DNA from: a virus
Length of the DNA: 28,083 nt
IMG/VR virus record: IMGVR_UViG_3300030118_003500
Location: 1 to 28,083 of that record
Reading direction: 5' to 3' (one strand)
Made by a program: the position numbers and the translations under genes. The stretch's first letter is position 1. Every line of letters starts with the position of its first letter. The notes under the pieces are model-generated. The model had not been told where the DNA came from. It made no database searches and saw nothing but the letters and a program-made list of their open reading frames with translations. This document shows positions 1-6,158 of this stretch, in pieces.

Positions 1-96
1 TAGTCAAACCCTTCTCATAAATCAGTTCATCAATATACAAATTTAAGTCGTGCTTATAAACTTTAATTAAACTTGTAGGATCGGCAGAGAATCCAA
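1..96. repeat. Terminal segment matching the window end (83% identity)
   Basis: Bases 1-96 align without gaps to 27988-28083 with 16 mismatches, 12 of them in bases 53-96. On the minus strand both encode the start of the TerL nuclease domain (FGFSADPTSLIKVYKHDL...), identical except one Asn/Asp. Two serine positions use TCN in one copy and AGY in the other. This reads as the overlap expected at the ends of a circular genome, but from diverged strains. Confidence 0.9.
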
Positions 97-808
97 AGTC
101 TAATCCTAATGCTATTTCTGATGCGTTTTCTGGAATGCTATCAATTATATTAAATGAAGGGAAAATGGTTTCAGTCGCGACCCCTCGTTGACCTTCACCA
201 AAAACCCTCCATAAGTTTTTGTCTACTTCTTTTAATCTTTCAATTTCTGATACTGTTGTTTTATCTAAAAACGGATTGTCCTTATATGTTGATATATGAA
301 AATCTACATCATTTCTATTTGCATCAATTATCTGTGTATATAACCAATGATATTCGTCAGACGGATTAAAGTCAATGATTATTTTAAATGTAGTTCTTAA
401 TGCAAGTTGTGTATATTCTTCAAAGCCAAATTCATTGCATTCGTTAAGAAATAGAATATCACGTTTTCGCCCTCTAACTCTTGCAGGTTGATCAACGCTT
501 ATAAATTCAAAGTAGTTGCCGTAGAGTGTATATAGACTGCTTGATTTATTGTGTAGCTTTTCGTCATATAGGTTTTCTTTTTTTATAATGTCAAAAAAAT
601 CTCGCATTGCTGTTCCTCTTAATGCAGGAAATGTTTTTCTTGCAATTGTGATATAAAGTCCTTTGCCTTTATTCTTATAAGCAAATTCAATCAATGCAAG
701 TAGAATAGAATATGTTTTTCCTGATCTTGTTCCACCTTGTAAAACGCATAATCTTTTTTTAGATTGTTTTAAATCATAATATGGTTTAGCTTGTTTCTTC
801 ATCTTCAT
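1..808 (-). CDS. terL: Large terminase subunit, N-terminal part (runs off the window start)
   Basis: ATPase motor that packages phage DNA into proheads. The reading frame runs unbroken from ATG 808 (or ATG 802) to base 1. A Walker A motif GGTRSGKT lies at residues 25-32, a Walker B-like stretch RDILFLNECN near residue 110, and the fragment ends in the start of the RNase H-like nuclease domain (LGLDFGFSADPTS, whose Asp is the expected first metal ligand). The start overlaps the end of the small terminase by 23 bases. The missing C-terminal nuclease half is encoded at 27620-28083 on the same strand; joined, the protein would be about 390 residues, normal for the family. This is therefore a gene cut by the ends of the sequence, not a truncated gene. 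Confidence 0.95.
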   Translation of the reverse strand, partial: MKMKKQAKPYYDLKQSKKRLCVLQGGTRSGKTYSILLALIEFAYKNKGKGLYITIARKTFPALRGTAMRDFFDIIKKENLYDEKLHNKSSSLYTLYGNYFEFISVDQPARVRGRKRDILFLNECNEFGFEEYTQLALRTTFKIIIDFNPSDEYHWLYTQIIDANRNDVDFHISTYKDNPFLDKTTVSEIERLKEVDKNLWRVFGEGQRGVATETIFPSFNIIDSIPENASEIALGLDFGFSADPTSLIKVYKHDLNLYIDELIYEKGLT

Positions 809-1112
809 TGATCCAAGAAGGTGGCGTTGCACTTACATTAACATTCTGATCTGGTAAACCCTCTATTCTATCTAAAATTTCTTTTATTGCTTTTAGCTTT
901 TCATTGTTATTGCTATCCTTATGGAACGCTATTTGTATTAACATCTTTGCTATTGGCGAACCAAAATCACCTTCACCACCCATGTTTGTATCTTGAACAG
1001 ATAACAATTCTTTTAATACTGTAGCTACATTTCTTCTACCTTTTGGTCTACCATTCTTCTTAGGTTGATTAGTAGAACTAAACTGTGTTGCTTTGTTTGG
1101 AAATTTATTCAT
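786..1112 (-). CDS. terS: Small terminase subunit (putative)
   Basis: A 108-residue protein directly upstream of terL. A basic N-terminal segment (KKNGRPKGRRN, residues 18-28) is followed by a helical region (TVLKELL, IAKMLIQIAF, KLKAIKEILDRIEG) and an acidic tail. This resembles phage small terminases or DUF5681-like proteins that recognise the packaging site and hand DNA to TerL. The call rests on the GRPKGRRN-type basic motif plus position; no structure can be verified from sequence alone. It starts at ATG 1112, just downstream of the tRNA-like element. Confidence 0.65.
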   Translation of the reverse strand: MNKFPNKATQFSSTNQPKKNGRPKGRRNVATVLKELLSVQDTNMGGEGDFGSPIAKMLIQIAFHKDSNNNEKLKAIKEILDRIEGLPDQNVNVSATPPSWINEDEETS

Positions 1113-1140
1113 TGATTCCGTTTTTATTCCGTTTTATTTG

Positions 1141-1212
1141 AGCGAGCAGGTGGACTTGAACCCCATCTTTATACTGGTAGTATAATGCTTTAACCAATTA
1201 AGCTATACTCGC
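1141..1212 (-). tRNA. tRNA-like element, anticodon ACC (Gly?), imperfect T-arm
   Basis: Read on the minus strand, the element has a fully paired 7-bp acceptor (GCGAGTA with TGCTCGC, one G-T pair), U8 and A9, a 4-bp D stem GCTT/AAGC with A14, GG and A21 in the loop, and a 5-bp anticodon stem TTATA/TATAA. The loop CTACCAG gives anticodon ACC. The T loop is TTCAAGT, but the 3' side CCACC faces GGGG where GGTGG would pair perfectly, as if one T had been lost. No CCA is encoded. The anticodon stem can extend to 7 bp, closing the loop. It overlaps the last 15 bases of the Mom-like gene. It may be a degraded tRNA, a sequencing indel, or a tRNA mimic. Confidence 0.6.
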
Positions 1213-1815
1213 ATTTTTAATGTATTCTTTTTTTATTTTATTGCACATTAATCTCATCTCTTTTGTTAGTGGATATATAAATTTATGTTTTACACCTTTT
1301 TTTATTCTTATTAAATCACTTGTTTTATAAACTTTTTTATATACACCAAATTGCTTATTATATCCTTTTGAGCTATGACTTCTACTGTGTATGTCTTTTC
1401 CTGTTTTTGGACATATATATTTATCACCTGTTTTGTGACTTCCTGTATAAAACCAATTAGTAGCTTTATAGATTGTGCCATTATGCCCCTCATCACTATC
1501 TGCATAGGAAACAAGCATTTCGACCAACTTGTTTTCTTTTTTAAATTTTTTAATAGATAACGATAAACATTTGCTTGTTTTTTCTTGTTTTCCATTTAAT
1601 GCCATTCTAGCTAATTCACACACCTTACCTTTTTGCAATCCAAAAGGCTTTTCTATTGCTCCTATTCCATTATTGTATATTATACAACCACACCATTCAT
1701 TTTTTTTATTAAAAACAGAATATCCAACCATTGGTTGTGCTGGTATTCTTTTAGCATAATGAAATTTTAAACAAGCATATCTCATAGCCTTATATGATGC
1801 TTTTTTTAAAATCAT
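1198..1815 (-). CDS. Mom-like DNA modification protein
   Basis: A 205-residue protein resembling the Mu Mom family, GNAT-fold enzymes that modify adenines in phage DNA (methylcarbamoyl addition in Mu) and protect it from restriction. Seen here: the core MVGYSVF (29-35), CGCIIYNNGIGAIEKPFG (42-59), VCELARMAL (65-73), LVSYADSDEG (101-110) and GTIYKATNWFYTG (113-125), the last being the most recognisable Mom-family block. The C-terminal third is basic. Its ATG overlaps the stop of the ParB-like gene as ATGA, so the two are translationally coupled. It ends inside the tRNA-like element. Family assignment is by motif recognition; the actual modification is not known from sequence. Confidence 0.75.
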   Translation of the reverse strand: MILKKASYKAMRYACLKFHYAKRIPAQPMVGYSVFNKKNEWCGCIIYNNGIGAIEKPFGLQKGKVCELARMALNGKQEKTSKCLSLSIKKFKKENKLVEMLVSYADSDEGHNGTIYKATNWFYTGSHKTGDKYICPKTGKDIHSRSHSSKGYNKQFGVYKKVYKTSDLIRIKKGVKHKFIYPLTKEMRLMCNKIKKEYIKNASIA

Positions 1816-2357
1816 ATTTCACCAAAACTTACTGAATAAAAACTATTGTCATATATTTTTATCATTTGTTTAATTTCTTTTTCTGCTAATTTCAAATCAT
1901 TTATATTGTCAAATGTAATTTTTATTGTTGGGGGTTTGTTTTTTAAATCGTCTGTCAATTCATCTAAATTTGGTTCTTCTATTTTATCTATATTAAGTCC
2001 TAAGTCTATTTCTTTAAAACCCCAATCTTTCAATTCTTCTATTTCAAATTCATTTGCTAATATGTCTAAATCAAATTCACCACCACTTTTATTAAGTCTT
2101 ATATTTAATTCTCTTTCTTCTTCTTTTGTTAAGTCTAATACAACACAATCTATTTCTGTATGTTTTAATTCTTTACACACTTTCAATCTTTGATGACCAC
2201 CAATAACAACATTTCCATTTTTATTTACAATAATAGGATCAACTAAATCAAACTTTTCAATTGATTCTTTTAAATCCTTATATTGCTTTGTGCTTATCTG
2301 TCTTGGATTATAACTTGCAGGTTGTAATTTATTTATCTTTATTTTTTCTATTTTCAT
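1812..2357 (-). CDS. ParB-like N-terminal domain protein
   Basis: A 181-residue protein with a ParB/sulfiredoxin-fold domain over about the first 120 residues: LQPASYNPRQ (11-20), then VVIGGHQRLKV (50-60) with the GGHQR nucleotide-binding signature, then LNIRLNKSGGEFD. There is no helix-turn-helix centromere-binding domain, so a partition role is unlikely. Stand-alone ParB-like domains are common next to phage DNA-modification genes; here it is coupled by an ATGA overlap to the Mom-like gene, which suggests a role in targeting or assisting modification (inference). The last 60 residues are acidic and unassigned. Confidence 0.85.
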   Translation of the reverse strand: MKIEKIKINKLQPASYNPRQISTKQYKDLKESIEKFDLVDPIIVNKNGNVVIGGHQRLKVCKELKHTEIDCVVLDLTKEEERELNIRLNKSGGEFDLDILANEFEIEELKDWGFKEIDLGLNIDKIEEPNLDELTDDLKNKPPTIKITFDNINDLKLAEKEIKQMIKIYDNSFYSVSFGEI

Positions 2358-2616
2358 ATTGCTTTAATCTTTTTTCTAATTCTATTAAGCTATAAATTTG
2401 AACGCATACATTCTCTAAATGTTTTATTTTGCAATACATATTGAAGCATCTGTCTGATTCTGCTTTTATATGACAATCACGACAAACACCAATTAAATTT
2501 TCTATATAATCATTTTTAATTTTATTTCTACGTTCTAAATGGTGAATATCAACTGCAACATCATTACACATTTCGCATAGTATGGTCGAGCTTTCATCAT
2601 AACCAAAAAAGTTCAT
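2329..2616 (-). CDS. HNH endonuclease-like protein
   Basis: A 95-residue protein with a compact HNH (beta-beta-alpha metal) fold: Cys14-x2-Cys17 and Cys45-x2-Cys48 form the structural zinc site, and DIHHLERR (23-30) plus ENLIGVCRDCH (39-49) give the catalytic His and Asn/His. ATG 2616 is preferred over an upstream TTG at 2640 because it sits 7 bases past the stop of the preceding zinc-ribbon gene. Its 3' end overlaps the ParB-like gene by 29 bases. It could nick DNA during packaging or replication, or belong with the modification genes next door. Confidence 0.85.
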   Translation of the reverse strand: MNFFGYDESSTILCEMCNDVAVDIHHLERRNKIKNDYIENLIGVCRDCHIKAESDRCFNMYCKIKHLENVCVQIYSLIELEKRLKQYENRKNKDK

Positions 2617-2623
2617 ATATACT

Positions 2624-2779
2624 TTAGTATGATTCTGCAACTTCCTTTTTTCTTCTTTTAATTTTAAAATCGTCTGTTGGACTTGCGACTACAAACTTAC
2701 CTTTGCAGAAATAACAACAATTATCTTGCATTAGAGTCATCCTAACGCATCTACAACAGAATCTAAATATCTGACTCAT
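2624..2779 (-). CDS. 51-residue zinc-ribbon protein
   Basis: A short reading frame, ATG 2779 to TAA 2624, encoding a protein that starts MSQIFRFCCRCVRM and contains a second cysteine group CCYFCKGKF, then a Lys/Arg-rich tail. The two CxxC pairs (residues 8-11 region and 22-25 region) suggest one zinc-binding knuckle. It overlaps the upstream gene by 17 bases and is followed closely by the HNH gene, fitting the local packing. In phage Mu a 62-residue zinc-finger protein, Com, activates translation of mom; size, zinc ribbon and neighbourhood make a Com-like role thinkable, but no sequence homology is claimed. Confidence 0.6.
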   Translation of the reverse strand: MSQIFRFCCRCVRMTLMQDNCCYFCKGKFVVASPTDDFKIKRRKKEVAESY

Positions 2780-3140
2780 TATCTTCTAATTTACAACTAT
2801 TTACATAAACTTTAGCCAATTGTGCAACAGTTTGCTTTACACAACTTCCACAACTGCTTGGTTTTTTATTAGCATTGAATACTTTATTATATAACTTTAC
2901 TAATGTTGCTTGATCCTGTCCACTTATTCTATCTCCAATTCTAGGAAGAACAGATTCATATATTGACATTTCATCTTCTGTGAATTGTCTAACCTTTGCA
3001 TACGGAAACATCTTATTTAGCTTTTCTTTTCTTTCTTCACAACCACAATCTTCACCAAGCACTTTTTTAGCAACCTTATCTATTCCTGTAGCTTTGAATA
3101 CCTTTTCTATTGAATCTCCTAAACCTTTACTTTTTGTCAT
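2763..3140 (-). CDS. Conserved-looking phage protein with two CxC/CxxC motifs
   Basis: A 125-residue soluble protein of unknown function. It begins with a short amphipathic segment (GLGDSIEKVFKATGIDKVAKKVLG), then CGCEERKEKLNKMFPY (32-47), a helical middle, and CGSCVKQTVAQL (97-108). The paired cysteines could bind a metal. The CGCEERKEKLNK block looks like one I associate with other Bacteroidetes phage proteins, also unassigned. ATG 3140 overlaps the preceding gene by 14 bases. Confidence 0.7.
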   Translation of the reverse strand: MTKSKGLGDSIEKVFKATGIDKVAKKVLGEDCGCEERKEKLNKMFPYAKVRQFTEDEMSIYESVLPRIGDRISGQDQATLVKLYNKVFNANKKPSSCGSCVKQTVAQLAKVYVNSCKLEDNESDI

Positions 3141-3366
3141 CTTTTATTGAATTTAAAAATTTATCTCTTATTGTATCGTCATCTATTTTTTCTAATACCT
3201 TATGGATTGTAAAATTAACTGCTTCGTTAATCTTTATATCAAAACCTTCTTTTGTTCCTAGAACATAGGTTTTCCCTTTTTCATCGCTAAATGATACCAT
3301 ATTGTATTTTTTAATCATATCAGTATCAGCTTTTTTTATTGCTCTTATTATTCTGCTTTTTTTCAT
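3127..3366 (-). CDS. Small hypothetical protein, 79 residues
   Basis: Starts at ATG 3366, whose ATGA overlaps the TGA of the upstream 31-residue membrane peptide; a longer TTG start at 3396 is less likely. The protein begins with a basic helix (MKKSRIIRAIKKADTDMIKKY) and continues as a mixed beta/alpha domain (MVSFSDEKGKTYVLGTKEGFDI). No recognised motif and no membrane segment. Function unknown. Confidence 0.65.
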   Translation of the reverse strand: MKKSRIIRAIKKADTDMIKKYNMVSFSDEKGKTYVLGTKEGFDIKINEAVNFTIHKVLEKIDDDTIRDKFLNSIKDDKK

Positions 3367-3458
3367 ATTATTGCTATGGATAAAAGTCCTAGACAAAATA
3401 AAGTTAATAATGCAACAATTACATTTGCAATTATTTCTTCTTCTTGATCGTTAAACAT
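3363..3458 (-). CDS. 31-residue single-pass membrane peptide
   Basis: A tiny gene running from ATG 3458 to TGA 3363. An acidic N-terminus (MFNDQEEE) is followed by one uninterrupted hydrophobic segment of about 22 residues (IIANVIVALLTLFCLGLLSI). Both ends interlock with neighbours: its start overlaps the last 8 bases of the sigma-like gene and its stop shares ATGA with the next start. That packing is the main reason to accept it. Function unknown. Confidence 0.6.
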   Translation of the reverse strand: MFNDQEEEIIANVIVALLTLFCLGLLSIAII

Positions 3459-3966
3459 TTTCTTTTTCTTTAATTAAATACTTCTTGACATTATTAATAG
3501 CTTTAAATAGTGTGTTTCTATTTATCTTAGTTGCTTTCGCCATACTATTCAAACTATGTTCTTCTAAATAATAAACTTTAAAAACCTGCGAATCAAACCA
3601 ATAACAGTCTTTTAGTTTTTCTTCGATCCAATCTAATCTTTCTTCTATTTGGTTTTTATCTTTTATAGTGTATTCTGTATTGTCTGCTGTTATGCTTTCT
3701 ATAGTGGTTGTTGTGTGATATTCGTAATACTTATTGTATTTGTAATAATAACGACTTGTTTTAGAATGGTATTGATTGAGCATTACTCTAGCAATATAAA
3801 ATGTTAATTGATTTTTTTTTATAATTTCATCTATTCTTTCTTGATCGCATTTGTATAGTTCTTCAATAACAAAACTTAATAAGTCGTCTTTTCCTTTTTT
3901 ACCTGCTATATTGAAAGCCATGTCCTTTAGCTTATCATAGTTTTCAATTAGGTATTTGTCTAACAT
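3451..3966 (-). CDS. Sigma-factor-like / HTH transcription regulator
   Basis: A 171-residue protein whose C-terminal third resembles sigma-70 region 4: a helical stretch FDSQVFKVYYLEEHSLNSMA (about 124-143) followed by KATKINRNTLFKAINNVKKYL, a plausible helix-turn-helix. The N-terminal half is helical (LIENYDKLKDMAFNIAGKKG) with a Tyr/Lys-rich linker. Such proteins are frequent in Bacteroidetes phages in the same gene neighbourhood, where they may switch on late genes; that role is inferred here. It sits between early replication genes and the packaging genes. Confidence 0.65.
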   Translation of the reverse strand: MLDKYLIENYDKLKDMAFNIAGKKGKDDLLSFVIEELYKCDQERIDEIIKKNQLTFYIARVMLNQYHSKTSRYYYKYNKYYEYHTTTTIESITADNTEYTIKDKNQIEERLDWIEEKLKDCYWFDSQVFKVYYLEEHSLNSMAKATKINRNTLFKAINNVKKYLIKEKENV

Positions 3967-4241
3967 ATCTTTATTATAGAAGGTATATTTGCCTGTTTCA
4001 TTAAATTATATTCTACATCAGTTATTGTGCTTTTTTCTATCTCCATTATATTGTCAAACCTACTGTGTAGTTTTTTATAAATATAATTTATTACGTTATT
4101 ATCTTTTTTTAAATCTCGTAAAATAAAAGTAAGTTCTGCACCACTATCAAATAAAATTATCCACAAGTAGTTGTTTATATCAACATAATTATCAAACAAT
4201 CTGTCTTTTCTTGAATTAAAAAATGTTCTTTTAGCTTTCAT
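3960..4241 (-). CDS. Hypothetical protein, 93 residues
   Basis: An unrecognised protein with a basic N-terminus (MKAKRTFFNSRKDRLFDNY), a central hydrophobic patch (YLWIILFDSGAELTFIL) and a helical C-terminus. ATG 4241 is chosen over a TTG one codon upstream; it overlaps the methyltransferase stop by 11 bases. The hydrophobic patch contains charged residues, so it is more likely a buried strand than a membrane segment. Confidence 0.6.
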   Translation of the reverse strand: MKAKRTFFNSRKDRLFDNYVDINNYLWIILFDSGAELTFILRDLKKDNNVINYIYKKLHSRFDNIMEIEKSTITDVEYNLMKQANIPSIIKIC

Positions 4242-4881
4242 CAAATAAATCTGTTTGGATATAATTATTTTTATTTATATTTAAAACTGCTTCTAAAATT
4301 GTTTTTCCTGCTTCATAGTCTACTAAGTTTCTTGCAATTTTATTTTTAGTTTGTTTTCCTTTATATTTATTAAAATCATAATCATGAAAATTTGACAAGG
4401 CATCAATTAATTTTTTAGTTCTTGCTAAGTCTGGGTTTTTTCTTGTGCTTAGTATTTTTGGTATTGTAAAATTTGTCCAATATAAATGTCTTTTTCTTTT
4501 TTCTGCTGGAATTAAAGTGTCATAAAAAGGAATGACATTTTCAACACAATATCTTCCATTATAATAATGCTTTAAAAAAATTATTTCTTGATATAAAGCC
4601 ATATCAGGGTATTTCATTTTTCTTTTATTTTTCATTGATATATTAAACCTACTGTGTGTAGGGCAAGGTGGGCTACTCCAAATAAAATCAAATTCTTTAT
4701 AATGGTCTAACAGGTATTGGTGAGCATCTGCTATAATAACAGTGTCATTTGGAAATCTTTCTTGATATAATTTTGCAAGTTCTTCATCCCATTCAACAGC
4801 CGTGACCTCTATGTCTTTTTTAACTTCATCCCACTTGTATCGATTGCCACCAAGACAAGCATATAAATTTAATATCTTCAT
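4231..4881 (-). CDS. C5-cytosine DNA methyltransferase
   Basis: A 216-residue methyltransferase expected to move a methyl group from S-adenosylmethionine to C5 of cytosine. Seen: motif I-like NLYACLGGNRYKWDEV (5-20), an acidic residue in VTAVEWDEELA (26-36), motif IV SSPPCPTHS (69-77) with catalytic Cys73, and motif VI VENV (113-116). It is shorter than typical bacterial enzymes (over 300 residues) with little room for a target-recognition domain, as is common for phage versions. Its ATGA start overlaps the VRR-NUC stop. It probably protects phage DNA from host restriction. Confidence 0.9.
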   Translation of the reverse strand: MKILNLYACLGGNRYKWDEVKKDIEVTAVEWDEELAKLYQERFPNDTVIIADAHQYLLDHYKEFDFIWSSPPCPTHSRFNISMKNKRKMKYPDMALYQEIIFLKHYYNGRYCVENVIPFYDTLIPAEKRKRHLYWTNFTIPKILSTRKNPDLARTKKLIDALSNFHDYDFNKYKGKQTKNKIARNLVDYEAGKTILEAVLNINKNNYIQTDLFDES

Positions 4882-5222
4882 TTTATTTTTCCTTCTAAAT
4901 AACGATTTATAACTACTAAGGCTTCATCTATTCCTGTGCATATTTCTGCAACATATCCTCTTTCATTTAATTCATTACGCCAATATAATTGATCTTTTGT
5001 TGCTCTATTATACCCAACCTTTAATTCAATAGCTAATCCATGAAATTCGCCACGTGGTTCGTATATAAACAAATCTGGAAAACCTTTTTTATATCCACTT
5101 TTTTTTGCTTTGATTCTTTGACTCATATGCACTTGATACTGTCCACCCATTGAACCACAATATAAAACATTTTGCAAGTCTAAGTATTTACATACTGCTT
5201 TTTGTAATTCGTATTCTTTCAT
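4878..5222 (-). CDS. VRR-NUC domain nuclease
   Basis: A 114-residue single-domain protein of the VRR-NUC (PD-(D/E)XK) family. Catalytic pattern: GFPDLFIYEP (47-56, Asp50), LAIELKVG (63-70, Glu66 and Lys68), then TKDQ (75-78). Family members act as structure-specific nucleases in DNA repair or recombination and are common in phage replication clusters. Its ATG shares ATGA with the stop of the 38-residue membrane gene upstream and its stop shares ATGA with the methyltransferase, so three genes are tightly coupled. Confidence 0.9.
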   Translation of the reverse strand: MKEYELQKAVCKYLDLQNVLYCGSMGGQYQVHMSQRIKAKKSGYKKGFPDLFIYEPRGEFHGLAIELKVGYNRATKDQLYWRNELNERGYVAEICTGIDEALVVINRYLEGKIK

Positions 5223-5335
5223 CTGTAAAATTTATATATTAAATATGATATAATTGGCGTTGTCATTATGGTTGTAAATATGTTTATATGGGGTTCACCA
5301 CAAAAACCAAATAAATGTTTTATTATTTCAATCAT
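5219..5335 (-). CDS. 38-residue membrane-associated peptide
   Basis: ATG 5335 to TGA 5219, with an ATGA overlap at both ends (with the replication gene upstream and the VRR-NUC gene downstream). The sequence has a motif HLFGFCGEPH (7-16) followed by a hydrophobic segment IFTTIMTTPIISYLIY and a basic end KFYR, so one membrane span with the C-terminus probably inside. The FG(F/L)CGE..H block recalls small proteins in other phage genomes, from memory only. Function unknown. Confidence 0.65.
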   Translation of the reverse strand: MIEIIKHLFGFCGEPHINIFTTIMTTPIISYLIYKFYR

Positions 5336-6070
5336 TTCTTAATCCATTTTTGACCAGCATTAGGATTGTATTCTGTTGTATATCCTAAATTCTTCAAATG
5401 CTGTTCATATTCTTTTTTAGATGAATCGTCCATTCTTTTGAAAAGTAATGAATCAAAATAGTCTGGAAATCTTGATTTTTGTTTATTAAAATTGTTATTT
5501 GACCACCTTTTTAATCTTCTGCTTATATCAAAAGTCTTTTCCATTTCTGCACGATATTTGCTTCCAGACTTGTTTTTTTCTGTCCAATACAAAAAGAATG
5601 CTTTTTTATCTTCATCATTAATTCCTTCTATTGATTGAATTGATTTTTTAAAATCAATAATTCTTTCTTCTATACTCTTATTTACTTTACTTATACTCTT
5701 ATTTACTTTACTAGCATTGCGTTCGCTATGCGATTGCATTGCGTTTGCATTTTTCCAACGTTTAGATGCGTTTTCTTTTGCCTTGTTTGATTTATTATTT
5801 ATTTCTTCTATATGATTATTTAAACGTCTTGAATAAAAGCAATTATCCTCAATAACAAACAAATCAAAATCTTCAATAACTTGTTTTAAAACGTCAGAAT
5901 CACATTGTAAACCAAATGCTAATGATGCATAGTTTGTTTTCTTCTGTAAATAATAATTCTAATACAGCCCAGAATATGCCATAACCTTCATATCCTAATT
6001 TAGATCTTAATTTTATAACTCTAATATCTAATCTTGCTACTGAATCGTGGTTAAAATATGTTTTTTTCAT
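5332..6070 (-). CDS. DUF4373-like replication protein, interrupted by a +1 frameshift
   Basis: Two overlapping frames together give a phage replication initiator-like protein. Frame 1 (ATG 6070 to TGA 5900) encodes MKKTYFNHDSVARLDIRVIK...GYEGYGIFWAVLELLFTEEN, typical of the DUF4373/Lin1244-type N-terminal winged-helix domain. Frame 2 then supplies NYASLAFGLQCDSDVLKQ...DFDLFVIEDNCFYSRRLN, a repeat-rich linker and a C-terminal domain ending KWIKK at 5332. The join requires skipping one base near 5935-5945 (minus-strand GAAGAAAACAAAC). Frame 2 has only a TTG start at 5862 in mid-domain, so it is not an independent gene. This may be an assembly indel, a recent mutation, or a programmed shift. Confidence 0.75.
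5671..5712. repeat. Perfect 2 x 21-bp tandem repeat inside the replication gene
   Basis: The unit TATACTCTTATTTACTTTAC plus one T occurs at 5671-5691 and again at 5692-5712. On the coding strand it gives the repeated peptide KVNKSIS. It is AT-rich and lies beside the GC-richer iteron-like repeats at 5714-5745. Confidence 0.9.
5714..5745. repeat. Iteron-like repeats, candidate replication origin
   Basis: GCATTGCGTT occurs at 5714-5723 and 5736-5745, exactly 22 bp apart (two helical turns), and each is followed by a TGC/CGC-rich stretch. Together with the AT-rich tandem repeat at 5671-5712 this resembles the arrangement of ori-lambda, where initiator-binding iterons and an AT-rich segment lie inside the initiator gene. 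The coding region here is the linker (NANAMQSHSERNA) between the two domains of the replication protein. Function is inferred. Confidence 0.45.
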
Positions 6071-6085
6071 AATTAAAGAGTTAAG

Positions 6086-6150
6086 AAAATGCCTGTCCTA
6101 AATATAAGGATAAACTAACTAATAAAACAAGTATTACAGACAGGCACTTT
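6086..6150 (-). other. Long-loop stem-loop upstream of the replication gene
   Basis: On the minus strand AAAGTGCCTGTC (6150-6139) can pair with GACAGGCATTTT (6097-6086), giving 12 bp with one G-T pair and a 41-base loop. It lies between the DUF3127 gene and the start of the replication gene. It could be an attenuator, an RNA-stability element or a protein-binding site; the loop is too long for a typical terminator although T residues follow the second arm. Confidence 0.5.
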
Positions 6151-6158
6151 CAGGATAT

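Noticed and set aside
1311-2193. Several open frames opposite or within the Mom-like and ParB-like genes (for example 1311-1595 minus, 1375-1759 plus, 1846-2193 plus)
   Set aside because: They overlap well-supported genes completely, are compositionally biased and carry no motif; AT-rich coding DNA often leaves such shadows.
1812-2357. ParB as a plasmid-type partition protein
   Set aside because: There is no ParA partner, no helix-turn-helix domain and no centromere-like repeats nearby; the link to the Mom-like gene is the better explanation.
5332-5862. An independent gene starting at TTG 5862
   Set aside because: The start lies in the middle of a recognisable domain and the missing part is present upstream in another frame, so it is treated as part of the frameshifted replication gene.
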